Shown: piece after piece, positions 42,460 through 51,358 of the stretch
How positions within the stretch are numbered: the first letter of the stretch is position 1
Layout of the letters: each line of letters opens with the position of its first letter
Assembly: GCF_002234615.1 (NCBI RefSeq)
Contig: NZ_NMQW01000047.1
Span: 1-64,000, forward strand
Reading direction: 5' to 3'
DNA length: 64,000 bases
Source: Paenibacillus rigui
GTDB lineage: Bacteria > Bacillota > Bacilli > Paenibacillales > NBRC-103111
The notes under the pieces: model-generated
Seen by the model: the letters and a program-made list of their open reading frames with translations, nothing else
Told to the model about the DNA's origin: nothing
Database searches by the model: none
Position numbers and translations under genes: made by a program

Positions 42460-43102
42460 CCGATAAAGCCTCCTCATCGTTGGATCGGTTCCGTTGTCGA
42501 TATTCTGCCGGGGTGTGTCCGGTATTTTTTTTGAATATCGTAATAAAATACGGCGTGTTATGAAGGCCTATCATCTGGCCTACCTCTGTGACGAATTTGT
42601 CAGTTTGAATCAATAGCTCTTTCGCTTTCTCGATACGCCGCTGCTGTATATATTCTATCGGAGTTACCGACTGGACGCGTTTAAATATCCGATGAAGATG
42701 GTAGGGGCTGCCATGACTTATTTCCGCCAGCTTTCCCAAGGTTAACGGCTCCATATAATGATTGTCGATAAATTGTGTTATAAGCTGGATCCACTCCTCA
42801 TCCGGCATGCGTGTGCCAGACGGCTTGCATCTTTTGCACGTGCGAAATCCGGCAGACAAAGCCTGTTCAGCCGTATGAAATATATGAACATGCTCTTTTT
42901 TTGGGGGTTTGGATTTGCAGGACGGACGGCAAAAAATCCGCGTTGTTTTGACTGCGTAAAAAAACTGACCGTCATAGGCAGCGTCATTGTTCAAGATGGC
43001 TCGCCATTGTTCTTCCATTACGGCTTTTGCATGCATTGGTTTTGCGGCGGATGTACTTGTATGAGGCACCGTCTCGCTATTCCCATGGTTTAAATCGGTC
43101 AT
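42452..43102 (-). CDS. adaA: AdaA-like methylphosphotriester transferase/regulator
   Basis: A 216-residue protein. The N-terminal Ada zinc domain has FCRPSC and CKRC (four Cys; the first is methylated by DNA phosphotriesters). The AraC helix-turn-helix domain follows (LTLGKLAEISHGSPYHLHRIFKRVQSVTP; VTEVGQMIGLHNTPYFITIFKKNTGHTP). GGAGGTG supports ATG 43102. Self-methylation should turn it into an activator of this operon and probably of the divergent alkA. Confidence 0.93.
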   Translation of the reverse strand: MTDLNHGNSETVPHTSTSAAKPMHAKAVMEEQWRAILNNDAAYDGQFFYAVKTTRIFCRPSCKSKPPKKEHVHIFHTAEQALSAGFRTCKRCKPSGTRMPDEEWIQLITQFIDNHYMEPLTLGKLAEISHGSPYHLHRIFKRVQSVTPIEYIQQRRIEKAKELLIQTDKFVTEVGQMIGLHNTPYFITIFKKNTGHTPAEYRQRNRSNDEEALSDE

Positions 43103-43163
43103 ATCGCTCACCTCCATGTCCAGTATACCCTCTAATGTGAACAGATGTACTCATTTTAGAGTA

Positions 43164-43204
43164 TAAGAGCAAGATAATGAAATCATTTCAATATCTTGCT
43201 CTTA
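43164..43204. promoter_or_regulatory. 41-bp near-perfect palindrome between adaA and alkA
   Basis: The arms (43164-43183 and 43185-43204) match at 19 of 20 positions around a central C. Each outer arm carries AAGAGCAAGATA. It lies midway between the divergent repair genes, with no T-run, so it is an operator rather than a terminator. Confidence 0.6.
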
Positions 43205-43289
43205 TGTTCGACTGCCCTTACGATCGTGGAGGTAAACCGTTATGATTATATGTGAAGTATAGCACGGCAAATGATAGAACAGGAGGAGG

Positions 43290-43913
43290 ATGCGCTTGCA
43301 AACCGTTCAAACGAAATATTTTCAATATGGTGAAGAAGAAATAAATCATTTAAGCCGTGTGGATGAAGTTCTGGGAGCAGCAATACAGCGAATGGGGAAA
43401 ATAGAGCGCGTCATTATTCCCGATTTGTTCGCAGCACTCGTCCATGCTATTGTCGGGCAGCTTATTTCTGCGAAGGCGGCCCATACCATTTGGAACCGAA
43501 TGCAGGATCGGCTGGGAGAAATCACACCTCGTCATATTGCGGCCCAATCGGTAGAACATATTCAGCAATGCGGTATCACACGAAAAAAGGCGGTATGCAT
43601 TCATGAGCTTTCCCAACTCATCTCTGAAGGGACTTTTTCATTGGATGCTTTGTCTGATTTATCCGATACGGATGTCATCAACAAACTGACCTCCCTTAAT
43701 GGCATTGGAAAGTGGACAGCGGAAATGCTGTTAATTCATAGTATGGAGCGCCCCGATATCGTCAGCTGGGGAGATATTGCCATTCGCCGCGGCATGATGA
43801 AGCTGTATGGGCATAGTTCAATAACCAAACAACAGTTCGATCATTATCGGCGCCAGTACACGCCGTTTGGTTCGGTTGCTTCCATATACTTATGGGAAAT
43901 CTCATTTGAATAA
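43290..43913 (+). CDS. DNA-3-methyladenine glycosylase (AlkA-like)
   Basis: A 207-residue HhH-GPD glycosylase. The helix-hairpin-helix LNGIGKWTAEM (about 133-143) is followed by SWGDIAIRRG with the catalytic Asp. It lacks the N-terminal TBP-like domain of E. coli AlkA, as in the short Bacillus forms. AGGAGG is only 3 bases from ATG 43290, so a TTG at 43296 may be the true start. Divergent from adaA; the alkD-like gene follows in the same direction. Confidence 0.9.
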   Translation: MRLQTVQTKYFQYGEEEINHLSRVDEVLGAAIQRMGKIERVIIPDLFAALVHAIVGQLISAKAAHTIWNRMQDRLGEITPRHIAAQSVEHIQQCGITRKKAVCIHELSQLISEGTFSLDALSDLSDTDVINKLTSLNGIGKWTAEMLLIHSMERPDIVSWGDIAIRRGMMKLYGHSSITKQQFDHYRRQYTPFGSVASIYLWEISFE

Positions 43914-43932
43914 ATCGACAAGGAGACATTCG

Positions 43933-44619
43933 GTGGAGAGAACAATTCGAGAGCAGCTGCAAGAGCGCGCGGAGGGAGCCTATCGACAATTTGCCGCCGC
44001 CTTAATTCCGAAAATTGATAATATCATCGGGGTGAGATTACCGGAGCTGCGCAGGATGGCCAAACAAATCGCAAGAGGGGATTGGCGTACTTACTTAGAG
44101 GAGGCTGAGGCTGATTATTTCGAGGAGGTGATGCTCCAGGGGATGGTCATTGGCTATGCCAAGGCGGATGCGGATGAGCTTCTTCAATACATAGCCGCTT
44201 TTGTCCCCAAAATAAATAATTGGTCGGTATGTGACAGCTTCTGTTCAGGTTTGAAATTTACCAAAACGGATAAGCAGAAAGTTTGGAGCTTTATCCAGCC
44301 TTATTTGAATGCAACAGATGAATACGCTATTCGATTCGGTGTCGTTATGCTGCTGAACTATTACATAGAAGAGGAGTACATTGATGCTGTATTCGAAAGA
44401 TTCAACCAAATCAAGCACGAGGGATACTATGTGAAAATGGCCGTGGCTTGGGCAATCTCGATCTGTTTTGTAAAGCTGCCTTCACCAACCAGAGCATACC
44501 TGACCCATAACGTCTTGGACGATGTTACCTACAATAAAGCATTGCAAAAAATAACGGAGTCGAACCGCGTTGATCAGCGTACAAAAACGTGGATACGAAG
44601 CTTAAAACGAAAAGGATAG
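43933..44619 (+). CDS. DNA alkylation repair protein (AlkD-like)
   Basis: A 228-residue all-helical HEAT-repeat protein of PF08713. Conserved blocks include GVRLPELRRMAKQIA, NNWSVCDSFC with the Trp-Asp typical of AlkD, and AIRFGVVMLLNYY. The start is GTG 43933, 10 bases after AAGGAG, rather than the long frame from 43867 that overlaps alkA. It lies 19 bases from alkA, so the two are co-transcribed glycosylases for alkylated bases. Confidence 0.92.
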   Translation: MERTIREQLQERAEGAYRQFAAALIPKIDNIIGVRLPELRRMAKQIARGDWRTYLEEAEADYFEEVMLQGMVIGYAKADADELLQYIAAFVPKINNWSVCDSFCSGLKFTKTDKQKVWSFIQPYLNATDEYAIRFGVVMLLNYYIEEEYIDAVFERFNQIKHEGYYVKMAVAWAISICFVKLPSPTRAYLTHNVLDDVTYNKALQKITESNRVDQRTKTWIRSLKRKG

Positions 44620-44749
44620 AGTTCAGAGAAAACTGTGAAAATCTTATTGTTTCATTGCATAACGGGCAAATTTTAACTCCACACGCATCAATTCGATGAT
44701 TCAAGTACGGGGATATGGGTACATGATTCGAAGTGGAATGCACTCAAAT

Positions 44750-44793
44750 AACGAACGATCCAACGAAGCTCAACGGATGGTTCGTTTTCTTTT
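44750..44793 (+). terminator. Terminator of the alkA-alkD operon
   Basis: AACGAAC-x-ATCC pairs with GGAT-x-GTTCGTT, then TTTTCTTTT. The 130 bases between the alkD stop and this stem show nothing else. Confidence 0.7.
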
Positions 44794-44819
44794 GCCCCCA
44801 TAGATTCGACTATGGTTGG

Positions 44820-45449
44820 TTACAGAGCCAACAATTCAGCAATGGCTTGCCAGCCGAAAAATAATCCGAAGCCAATCAAAGAAATCCCAGATATGACGGA
44901 GATTAAGGTAAGTACACGGCTCTTGAGAAATCGCTGGAAGCTGCTGGACATGACCGCCATGAAAAAATCCCAGCTCACAATGCCGATAAGGATAGCAAGT
45001 GTATAGGTCAGCAGCTCCTTCATCCCGAACGTTTTGGCCGTCTCCGCAAGCACGGAGCCGTAAATGCCCAGCCAGAACATAATCGTAAGCGGGTTCAATA
45101 GGGAGAGAAGGAAGCCTGTCCCGAACGATTTTGCTAAGGATTCCTTTTGCTTGTACATATCCGTTGTGATTTGCTTAGCTCCTTTCAGCCCATCCCAGCC
45201 CGTATAGATCAGGACAAAACTGCCGAACAACCATAGGAAGGCTTTCATAAAGGAAAGCTCAAGAAAATGAATGGTACCGAAATAGACGATCACGATAAAA
45301 ATCAGATCAGCCATCAGCGATCCGAGCCCGAGCAGCCAGGAATTCCAAAAGCCGCCCCGAATGCCCCGATCCATCTGTGCGGCATTGATAGGACCAATGG
45401 GTGCGGCCAAGGATAATCCTAATAAAATATAACTTAGAAATAAGTTCAT
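44820..45449 (-). CDS. LysE family exporter
   Basis: A 209-residue membrane protein with six helices and the PIGP signature (LSLAAPIGPINAAQMDRGIRGG), then LLSLLNPLTIMFW. It is of the RhtB/LysE type but differs from the ArgO-like gene at 25653. ATG 45449 follows a G-rich site; the longer frame to 45599 is not supported. The substrate is unknown. Confidence 0.9.
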   Translation of the reverse strand: MNLFLSYILLGLSLAAPIGPINAAQMDRGIRGGFWNSWLLGLGSLMADLIFIVIVYFGTIHFLELSFMKAFLWLFGSFVLIYTGWDGLKGAKQITTDMYKQKESLAKSFGTGFLLSLLNPLTIMFWLGIYGSVLAETAKTFGMKELLTYTLAILIGIVSWDFFMAVMSSSFQRFLKSRVLTLISVISGISLIGFGLFFGWQAIAELLAL

Positions 45450-45534
45450 CGGTTCAAGCCCCCTACATCCCGTGTGGAATAGACACAGACTTGTACCAGT
45501 GTATTCATGAAGGGGGGATTGTAAGACATGGAAC

Positions 45535-46284
45535 CTAACTTTTTTTGAGGTGAAGGTGATGGAAGGGACAGCGGGAAGCTGCCGAAGAGCTGGTATCATC
45601 GCTTAGGAAATATTGCTTCCATTCGAAATTGTGTTCACTTCCATATAAATTCAAGTCCGGATGAATCCCGATGTTGTCGTATGCGGTTATTCTCTCTCTG
45701 ATCTTGCTTTTCACTTGCGCTGCAGCCTCAGGAGCCGAATTGAATTCGACAAGCACCCAGCGAGGCGTGATGGCAAAAATAAAGTAAGGAAAATGGCGAC
45801 TCTGACGTAATTGATGGGCTGGCGTAGCACAATACATAAAATATTGCTCGCCGCCGTAGCAAAATTCCCATACATGATGGTGGGGGTCCATCGGAATGTG
45901 CGACGGCCATTCTTCAGGATCCAGCTCGTTGACTGTATTGAGAAGGCTCCAGAACAAGTTGCGGTATTGATCAACGGTATAGGCTTGGATTAAATCCTCC
46001 GGGGTTTGGAAAAAGGTGATCAAAGATGTATATTTCCCGAAATGCTTGCACTGATCCCCAAATTGTTTAAGTATTTGAGCCAGCTCGACCGATGCATTCT
46101 CTGTCCGTGGGTCGCTCAAAAATGCGTAGCGAAAATGATTTAATTTAAATCCGACGGTGGCGGGAATACATGGAAACTTATGTGTTGTATCGGATAATTT
46201 TGCTGCAAACTGCCGGAAGGCATCATACCCCCAATCCTCCTTCAAAGGGGCGCGATCTTCCAAATCCAATTTATCGAACAGCAT
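45535..46284 (-). CDS. YqcI/YcgG family protein
   Basis: A 249-residue soluble protein of PF08892 (FPCIPATVGFKLNHFRYAFLSDPR; PHHHVWEFCYGGEQYFMYCATPAHQLRQSRHFPY). The function of the family is not established; the conserved His/Cys cluster suggests metal or heme binding. GGAGGAGGAG precedes ATG 46284. The C-terminal CPFHHLHL is a His-rich tail. Confidence 0.88.
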   Translation of the reverse strand: MLFDKLDLEDRAPLKEDWGYDAFRQFAAKLSDTTHKFPCIPATVGFKLNHFRYAFLSDPRTENASVELAQILKQFGDQCKHFGKYTSLITFFQTPEDLIQAYTVDQYRNLFWSLLNTVNELDPEEWPSHIPMDPHHHVWEFCYGGEQYFMYCATPAHQLRQSRHFPYFIFAITPRWVLVEFNSAPEAAAQVKSKIRERITAYDNIGIHPDLNLYGSEHNFEWKQYFLSDDTSSSAASRCPFHHLHLKKS

Positions 46285-46393
46285 GTTTCTCACTCCTCCT
46301 CCTTTTTCATACAGTATTAACGAGGAGGAATATGTGTGAATGTCCCTACACAAAGTTGGCCCGGTCGAGAAATGGTAATAGAAGTGTCTCCGT

Positions 46394-46422
46394 TGAAGCA
46401 GACGTACACTTATAATATAATA
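46394..46422 (+). promoter_or_regulatory. Strong promoter before the 35-residue ORF
   Basis: TTGAAG (46394-46399), 17 bases, TATAAT (46417-46422). A second TATAAT overlaps at 46412-46417. Confidence 0.65.
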
Positions 46423-46448
46423 TGGGTTACACGAGGAGGTGTTACTAG

Positions 46449-46556
46449 ATGGCAAATCAAGTTGCCGGGACTCGAAATACTCATGCAAAGCCTGGTATTG
46501 GAGGCGATACTTTGCATGGGGCGGAATTAAGAATTAACTCTATCGCCCAACCTTAG
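46449..46556 (+). CDS. Possible 35-residue small protein
   Basis: Starts MANQVAGTRN and ends INSIAQP, polar and Gly-rich, no membrane segment and no family recognised. A GAGGAGGTG ribosome binding site lies about 8 bases upstream and a near-consensus promoter 27 bases upstream. The FusB-type gene begins 73 bases downstream, so the peptide could be a leader for it. The ORF is short, so chance remains possible. Confidence 0.5.
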   Translation: MANQVAGTRNTHAKPGIGGDTLHGAELRINSIAQP

Positions 46557-46628
46557 CTTATGTCGTTTCTAATGCTTGGTTTTGCACCTTATTAATTATT
46601 TTCAATTATTATAAGGGGCTGAAACTTC

Positions 46629-47300
46629 ATGAAACCATTTATTAGAAACCATCAATATAACTTAATTAACAAACAAATCGGGATTTTGCAGCACACCTAC
46701 AGAACGGTTTCGGATACGAAGATTGTGGAATCGGTAAGGTACAGCGCACAATCCAAAATCATAGATGCATTCGTTACTTTGACCGACGCAGAGCATCAGA
46801 TGCTAACCCAAGTCACCGACATGCAAACGGCTGAGGATTTTCAAGCTTATCTTCGTTCGCTGGAATTCGTTCTCGAGCCATTCCCGCAAGTGACAGGACA
46901 GCAGATGAAGAAGCTTTTTCACAAAAACAAGAAGCTCGTTATTCCTAATGTAGCCGCGCTAGATTATGGGCACATGACCTACCTGGGCTGGTCGGATATT
47001 GCTACGAATAAAATGTTTATCGTTTATCCTTTGAATGGAAGTATTGTTGGGATCGAAGGCAAGTATACCCCGACCCACAAGAAGGGCGTCTGCTTTATTT
47101 GCAATAAGCACGAGGAGGTTGCCTTATTTTCAGCCGTATCCAAGTCCAGACCTGCTAATGCATCTCCGGACTATTATAAAGCTGTCGGCAACTATCTATG
47201 TTTGCATAGTAATTTATGTAACAAGAACATGACGGACGTAACTGCGTTGGAAAAATTCATTCATCAGGTTATTGGCGATGATATCCATCGTTACCGATGA
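46629..47300 (+). CDS. FusB-family elongation factor G-binding protein
   Basis: A 223-residue protein with N-terminal four-helix domain and C-terminal treble-clef zinc finger (CFICN about residue 155; YLCLHSNLCNKNMTD about 195). FusB proteins bind EF-G and free it from fusidic acid-stalled ribosomes; chromosomal homologues occur widely in Bacillales. Whether this one gives resistance is untested. The gene is alone and is followed by a terminator. Confidence 0.9.
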   Translation: MKPFIRNHQYNLINKQIGILQHTYRTVSDTKIVESVRYSAQSKIIDAFVTLTDAEHQMLTQVTDMQTAEDFQAYLRSLEFVLEPFPQVTGQQMKKLFHKNKKLVIPNVAALDYGHMTYLGWSDIATNKMFIVYPLNGSIVGIEGKYTPTHKKGVCFICNKHEEVALFSAVSKSRPANASPDYYKAVGNYLCLHSNLCNKNMTDVTALEKFIHQVIGDDIHRYR

Positions 47301-47318
47301 TCCGTTGAGCTTCAGAAG

Positions 47319-47343
47319 ACTCCCTGAAAAGGGAGTTTTTTTG
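47319..47343 (+). terminator. Terminator after the FusB-type gene
   Basis: ACTCCCT-GAAA-AGGGAGT then seven T; near ideal. Confidence 0.9.
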
Positions 47344-48381
47344 TCAATCTGAAATACGTTCATTTGCTGCCAGAATAGCCTCGGTCGTGGTCCACAGCTC
47401 GGGCACATAGTCCAGGACAGCCTCGGCTCGCTTCAAGATCGCTTCTCTGGAAGTCAAGCCAAGATCCGCTATGACCGCTTCAAAGTCCGATTGAAACGGT
47501 TGCTGCAGGTTAGGCGCATCGGCTGCTAGAATGGTAAGGCAGCGTGCATACGTTGCGACGATCCAGAAAACCGCCTCACGGTGATGTCCGGATCGAATGA
47601 GTTCAAGGCTGCCGTCTATAGCGATGGAACGAGCGGCAGGAGCAATGTCGGAACGGAAGAAAAAAGGAGTTGTGGAGACGGCGGCAGCCGTATCAAACAA
47701 AGGAATGAGCTGATGAAGGTGATGCTCGACCTGTTCAGCTGTCAGATGGGTGCAGCCCAGCAAGCTCAGCAAATCGGGATAAAGTCCGATGTGTCCGTAG
47801 CTCTGAAGCACTTCTCTTGCGGCAAGGTAACGAAGCCGTACTGTGGGGTTCCGCAGAGCGGCGACCAGCAGCACATGGGTAGTAATGCCGGTTGGAAACA
47901 GCCATGAAGTCACCAGAGTATGTAATGGAGCCGAAGGATCTATTGATTGCAGGCCATTGACGATTTTCTGTCTTGCATCATCGCATCTGCGCCGAACCCA
48001 AGCCATTTCCGCAAAATGGGCTGCTACCTGTCCCTGCAAAATGCGAAGGCGGCCGGAGGGATCTGCGATGAGGGTATCGACGCGGAAGCTGCCTGCCAGA
48101 TGATAGGAGGCCAACACCTCTTCAGCAGAGGTAAACAGGTTCGAGGATAAATAAGTTACCTCCAACAGGACACCTTGATAAATAAACTTCCCAAGCTTGA
48201 GCGGGGGGTCAGCCTGATCCAGGACGATCACAATATCGACATCGGAAGCCGCAGGAAGCTCGGATTGTTCCGGAAGGGCTACCGTCGATCCGCTGAAATA
48301 AGCTCCAACAAAACCGCTTTCTTGGGCGGAGTGCAGCCGGACCCAGTCCGCAGCATGGCTACGTGCAGTTCCTACTTTCAT
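47344..48381 (-). CDS. Nucleotidyltransferase-domain protein
   Basis: A 345-residue protein. The N-terminal Pol-beta-like nucleotidyltransferase core has FSGSTVALPEQSELPAASDVDIVIV (GS and D-x-D metal ligands). The C-terminal 200 residues are helical, like substrate or RNA binding domains. It could modify a small molecule or a protein, but no resistance family was recognised. It ends within the T-run of the terminator of the convergent FusB-type gene. Confidence 0.75.
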   Translation of the reverse strand: MKVGTARSHAADWVRLHSAQESGFVGAYFSGSTVALPEQSELPAASDVDIVIVLDQADPPLKLGKFIYQGVLLEVTYLSSNLFTSAEEVLASYHLAGSFRVDTLIADPSGRLRILQGQVAAHFAEMAWVRRRCDDARQKIVNGLQSIDPSAPLHTLVTSWLFPTGITTHVLLVAALRNPTVRLRYLAAREVLQSYGHIGLYPDLLSLLGCTHLTAEQVEHHLHQLIPLFDTAAAVSTTPFFFRSDIAPAARSIAIDGSLELIRSGHHREAVFWIVATYARCLTILAADAPNLQQPFQSDFEAVIADLGLTSREAILKRAEAVLDYVPELWTTTEAILAANERISD

Positions 48382-48489
48382 CGCTATCAGCCTCCATTTC
48401 TATACCTTTATTATACCATCTATTACTTTATTCTTATTGTTTTCCTGACCTCACATATTATATAATTAATGTCAAACGGAGGGGAACGT

Positions 48490-48783
48490 ATGAGCGTATA
48501 TCAGACAGAGAAAGAAAAGCATTTACAAATGGTCTACAAGAATAATGTCGTTGTTGCCATGGACGGGAGCAGAATGATTGTGGTACATAGCAAGAGATCG
48601 ATCAAACCGCTGCTGCCTTTTGAAATATCGGAAGAAGTGTTGAAGCAGTGGAAACAAAGAGATAATCGAATTGCTGTTACAGAAACATCTTATAAGGAAC
48701 TGTTCGCTTCGGCCATTCACCAGGCAGATCATAAATTGGAGTACATACATGATTTTAACGATATCGAGTTCAGTGAGCATTAG
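48490..48783 (+). CDS. Hypothetical protein, 97 residues
   Basis: A small soluble protein (start MSVYQTEKEK) rich in Lys, Glu and Ile with no recognised domain. GGAGGGG lies before ATG 48490. It is 30 bases upstream of the AlkZ-like gene in the same direction, so they may share a transcript. Confidence 0.65.
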   Translation: MSVYQTEKEKHLQMVYKNNVVVAMDGSRMIVVHSKRSIKPLLPFEISEEVLKQWKQRDNRIAVTETSYKELFASAIHQADHKLEYIHDFNDIEFSEH

Positions 48784-48813
48784 TTTGTAGGCAGGGATGT
48801 TAGGAGGCAATCC

Positions 48814-49908
48814 ATGAAGGAGCAAAGGTTACCTTACCGGAGGTTATTTAATTTGGGAATCAGCGGAGCCAGAGCCACTTGTCCTGAGCAAGTGGTCAAG
48901 CGTCTCGGCGCACTGCAAGCACAAGATTACCATCAAGCACTCTGGGCCATCGGTTTGCGAATGAAAGCCTCCACCGCCCAGCTTATCGAGCAGTCCATTG
49001 CAGACCGGAAGCTTGTACTTACTTGGCCCATGCGCGGTACGATACATTTTGTACCCCCGGAGAACGTAAGATGGATGCTGCAGCTTTCCGCTTCACGCCT
49101 CCTTGCTCAGGACGGCCGGAGGCTGATGCAATTGGAGCTGACCCTGGACATCCTAGAACAATGCAAACGGATGATTTGCGATGCTTTAGAGGAACGCAAG
49201 CGAATGACTCGCCCTGAACTCATGCAGCTCTTGGAGGAAGCCGGTATTCGGACGAATCATCAAAGAGGCTATCATCTGCTCTGGTATCTCGCCCAGTCCG
49301 GCATACTATGTATGGGACCGAGGGAGGGGAAGCAGCAAACATTCGTGTTATTGGACGAGTGGGTTCCAAGGACCCGAGAAGTCCATAAGGACGAATCATT
49401 GGCAATGCTTGCCGCAACCTATTTTACGAGTCATGGACCGGCGACTGTACATGATTTTGCCTGGTGGGCTGGCATTACGCTTTCGGATGCCCGGAAGGGA
49501 GCTGACGCGGTTCAGTCCCGATTGGCATCGTTCAAGGTGAACGATCAAATCTTTTGGCAAGGCACGTCTGATGTTCCGGAAGCTTCCCATGCGGATTCTT
49601 CTGTTTATTTACTCCCGGGCTTTGACGAGCATCTGCTGGGCTACAAGGACCGTACCGCCGTATTAAAGGCGGAATATGCGCCCCATATTATACCTGGGAA
49701 TAACGGCGTATTTATGCCGACGATCGTGATAGACGGGCAAGTTGCAGGGATATGGAAACGTACGAGCAAGAAAAAGGGCTTGGAGATGGAGTTCCATCTA
49801 TTTACCCCTCATCATGGTAGGGAGGACGAGATCGTAGAGTGCGGCCGTAAGTACGGTGAGTTTATGGGGCAGCCTCTAGTATCTACTGCTTTCCAAATCA
49901 AGGTCTAA
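48814..49908 (+). CDS. Winged-helix protein of the AlkZ/YcaQ family
   Basis: A 364-residue HTH_42 (PF06224) protein: winged helices around a beta-barrel. LGALQAQDYHQALWAIG near residue 35 carries the Q-x-Q motif that in Streptomyces AlkZ is catalytic for unhooking DNA crosslinks. WPMRGTIHFVPPENVRWML and LLPGFDEHLLGYKDR are family blocks. DNA glycosylase activity on bulky or crosslinked bases is inferred. AGGAGG precedes the ATG. It lies 4 kb from the Ada-controlled repair island. Confidence 0.85.
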   Translation: MKEQRLPYRRLFNLGISGARATCPEQVVKRLGALQAQDYHQALWAIGLRMKASTAQLIEQSIADRKLVLTWPMRGTIHFVPPENVRWMLQLSASRLLAQDGRRLMQLELTLDILEQCKRMICDALEERKRMTRPELMQLLEEAGIRTNHQRGYHLLWYLAQSGILCMGPREGKQQTFVLLDEWVPRTREVHKDESLAMLAATYFTSHGPATVHDFAWWAGITLSDARKGADAVQSRLASFKVNDQIFWQGTSDVPEASHADSSVYLLPGFDEHLLGYKDRTAVLKAEYAPHIIPGNNGVFMPTIVIDGQVAGIWKRTSKKKGLEMEFHLFTPHHGREDEIVECGRKYGEFMGQPLVSTAFQIKV

Positions 49909-49915
49909 GCGTCGC

Positions 49916-51358
49916 TTACTCCGCCTTAGCTCTTTTCCGTTCTTTTGCCAGCCGGTACAACGTGGCGATCCCAAGTCCCGCGGCGATGCAGATTCCAGAT
50001 ACGGTGACGCCGAGAGCAATATATTCGAAGATGGAATAAGCTTTCAGCTTTCCCCAATCAATTGGTGCCTTCAAATCCTCGATAACCTGGTTCATCCCGT
50101 AAATACCGCTAATGACCGTATAGATCGTCAGGATCAGCAGCAGGTAATTGGAACGCTTGGTCCTGAAGGTCTCCTGATATTTGTACAAATCGGATAGTGT
50201 TTTTTTTACATCGCCAAATAGCTCATCAATTCCAAGATGATGGCGCAGCTGGACAAACAGCTCCTTTCCTTGTGACTTGGATATAACCTCAAGGAAATAG
50301 TATCTGGCTGAGAAGGTTGTAATGGAACGGATCAGGTCTTCGATCTCCTCCTGGTTTTGATCCAGCTGCACATGGGAATAGCGGTTGGACAATTTGAGCA
50401 GTACAATTTTATAAAACAGGTTAATCAGCACTCCGTAGTAGTACTCCCCGTACATATGATTCCCTAGAGCCGTGGAGACTTCTTTCGACTCCTTCGTCAA
50501 GCAAAAAAATGAACTTTCCTCGCTGACATAGTAGGTGTTCGGCCCCCAACGATCGTATAGATGACCTTCCAAATATTTTCGAATGTAATCCATATTCGTA
50601 GCACTGATATAGGCATTTCCCTCATCATCCATCCCATCGATTTTGGAGGCGCGATAACAATCGGCTTCATGGATTTGACTCTGATCGGTAAACGAAATCA
50701 AGCCTTGAACATACATGCACTCATCCACAAAAAAGGGTAGCTTTTCAAAATAGGATGCCTCCAGCTCAGTTTTATCGACAAAAGGAAGCATGCCTGGCAC
50801 CAGCACTTTGAATATAAAATCCTCCATTTCATCAAAACGGCTGCTTGCTACCGACAGCTGAACTAGTTTATCGTGTTCATTCCTATTTTGAAGCACGCGA
50901 AAGCGGCTGGCGACTTCCAAGGCTTGGGTAAAAGCTAAATCCTCGCACGGGAGCTCGACCCGAATCGTAATAAAGCCCAGATCATACGGACAAAGCACAA
51001 CATCGACCGAATGGATATGCAGCTCGAACGACCATTTGGGCGATTCCAATGAGCATATGAGCTCCAAGCGCTTCGAATATCTTTGAAACCCGTGCTTGGA
51101 TTCCTCATGAGGAAAGATGACACTATTGGTAAAAGGTAAATAATAGCGTTCCAGGCTTTGATGGGAAATCCGGTATCCAGGGCCATAGAATGCGTCCTCT
51201 AATTCCAAATGATCCAATCGAAAGGGGATATACCCATCTGCCGTAAGCTGTTTTTTTAGCTTGAGCTGACAATCACTATGGAGCGAGAAAGGAAATATGA
51301 ATTGCAGCAGAGCCGATTTGAGTTTCTTTTCTTCCAAGAGCGGCTGTTCGTTCTCCAT
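49916..51358 (-). CDS. CorA-like membrane protein, unusual
   Basis: A 480-residue protein: about 400 residues predicted cytoplasmic, then two helices near the C-terminus. Between or at the end of the first is YGMN, the signature of CorA Mg2+ channels (TVISGIYGMNQ); a basic tail (KERKRAKAE) follows helix two. It is longer than CorA (about 320) and the soluble part is not clearly CorA. GGGAGTG supports ATG 51358 over 51442. Divergent from the pore/TrkA_C gene. Confidence 0.55.
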   Translation of the reverse strand: MENEQPLLEEKKLKSALLQFIFPFSLHSDCQLKLKKQLTADGYIPFRLDHLELEDAFYGPGYRISHQSLERYYLPFTNSVIFPHEESKHGFQRYSKRLELICSLESPKWSFELHIHSVDVVLCPYDLGFITIRVELPCEDLAFTQALEVASRFRVLQNRNEHDKLVQLSVASSRFDEMEDFIFKVLVPGMLPFVDKTELEASYFEKLPFFVDECMYVQGLISFTDQSQIHEADCYRASKIDGMDDEGNAYISATNMDYIRKYLEGHLYDRWGPNTYYVSEESSFFCLTKESKEVSTALGNHMYGEYYYGVLINLFYKIVLLKLSNRYSHVQLDQNQEEIEDLIRSITTFSARYYFLEVISKSQGKELFVQLRHHLGIDELFGDVKKTLSDLYKYQETFRTKRSNYLLLILTIYTVISGIYGMNQVIEDLKAPIDWGKLKAYSIFEYIALGVTVSGICIAAGLGIATLYRLAKERKRAKAE

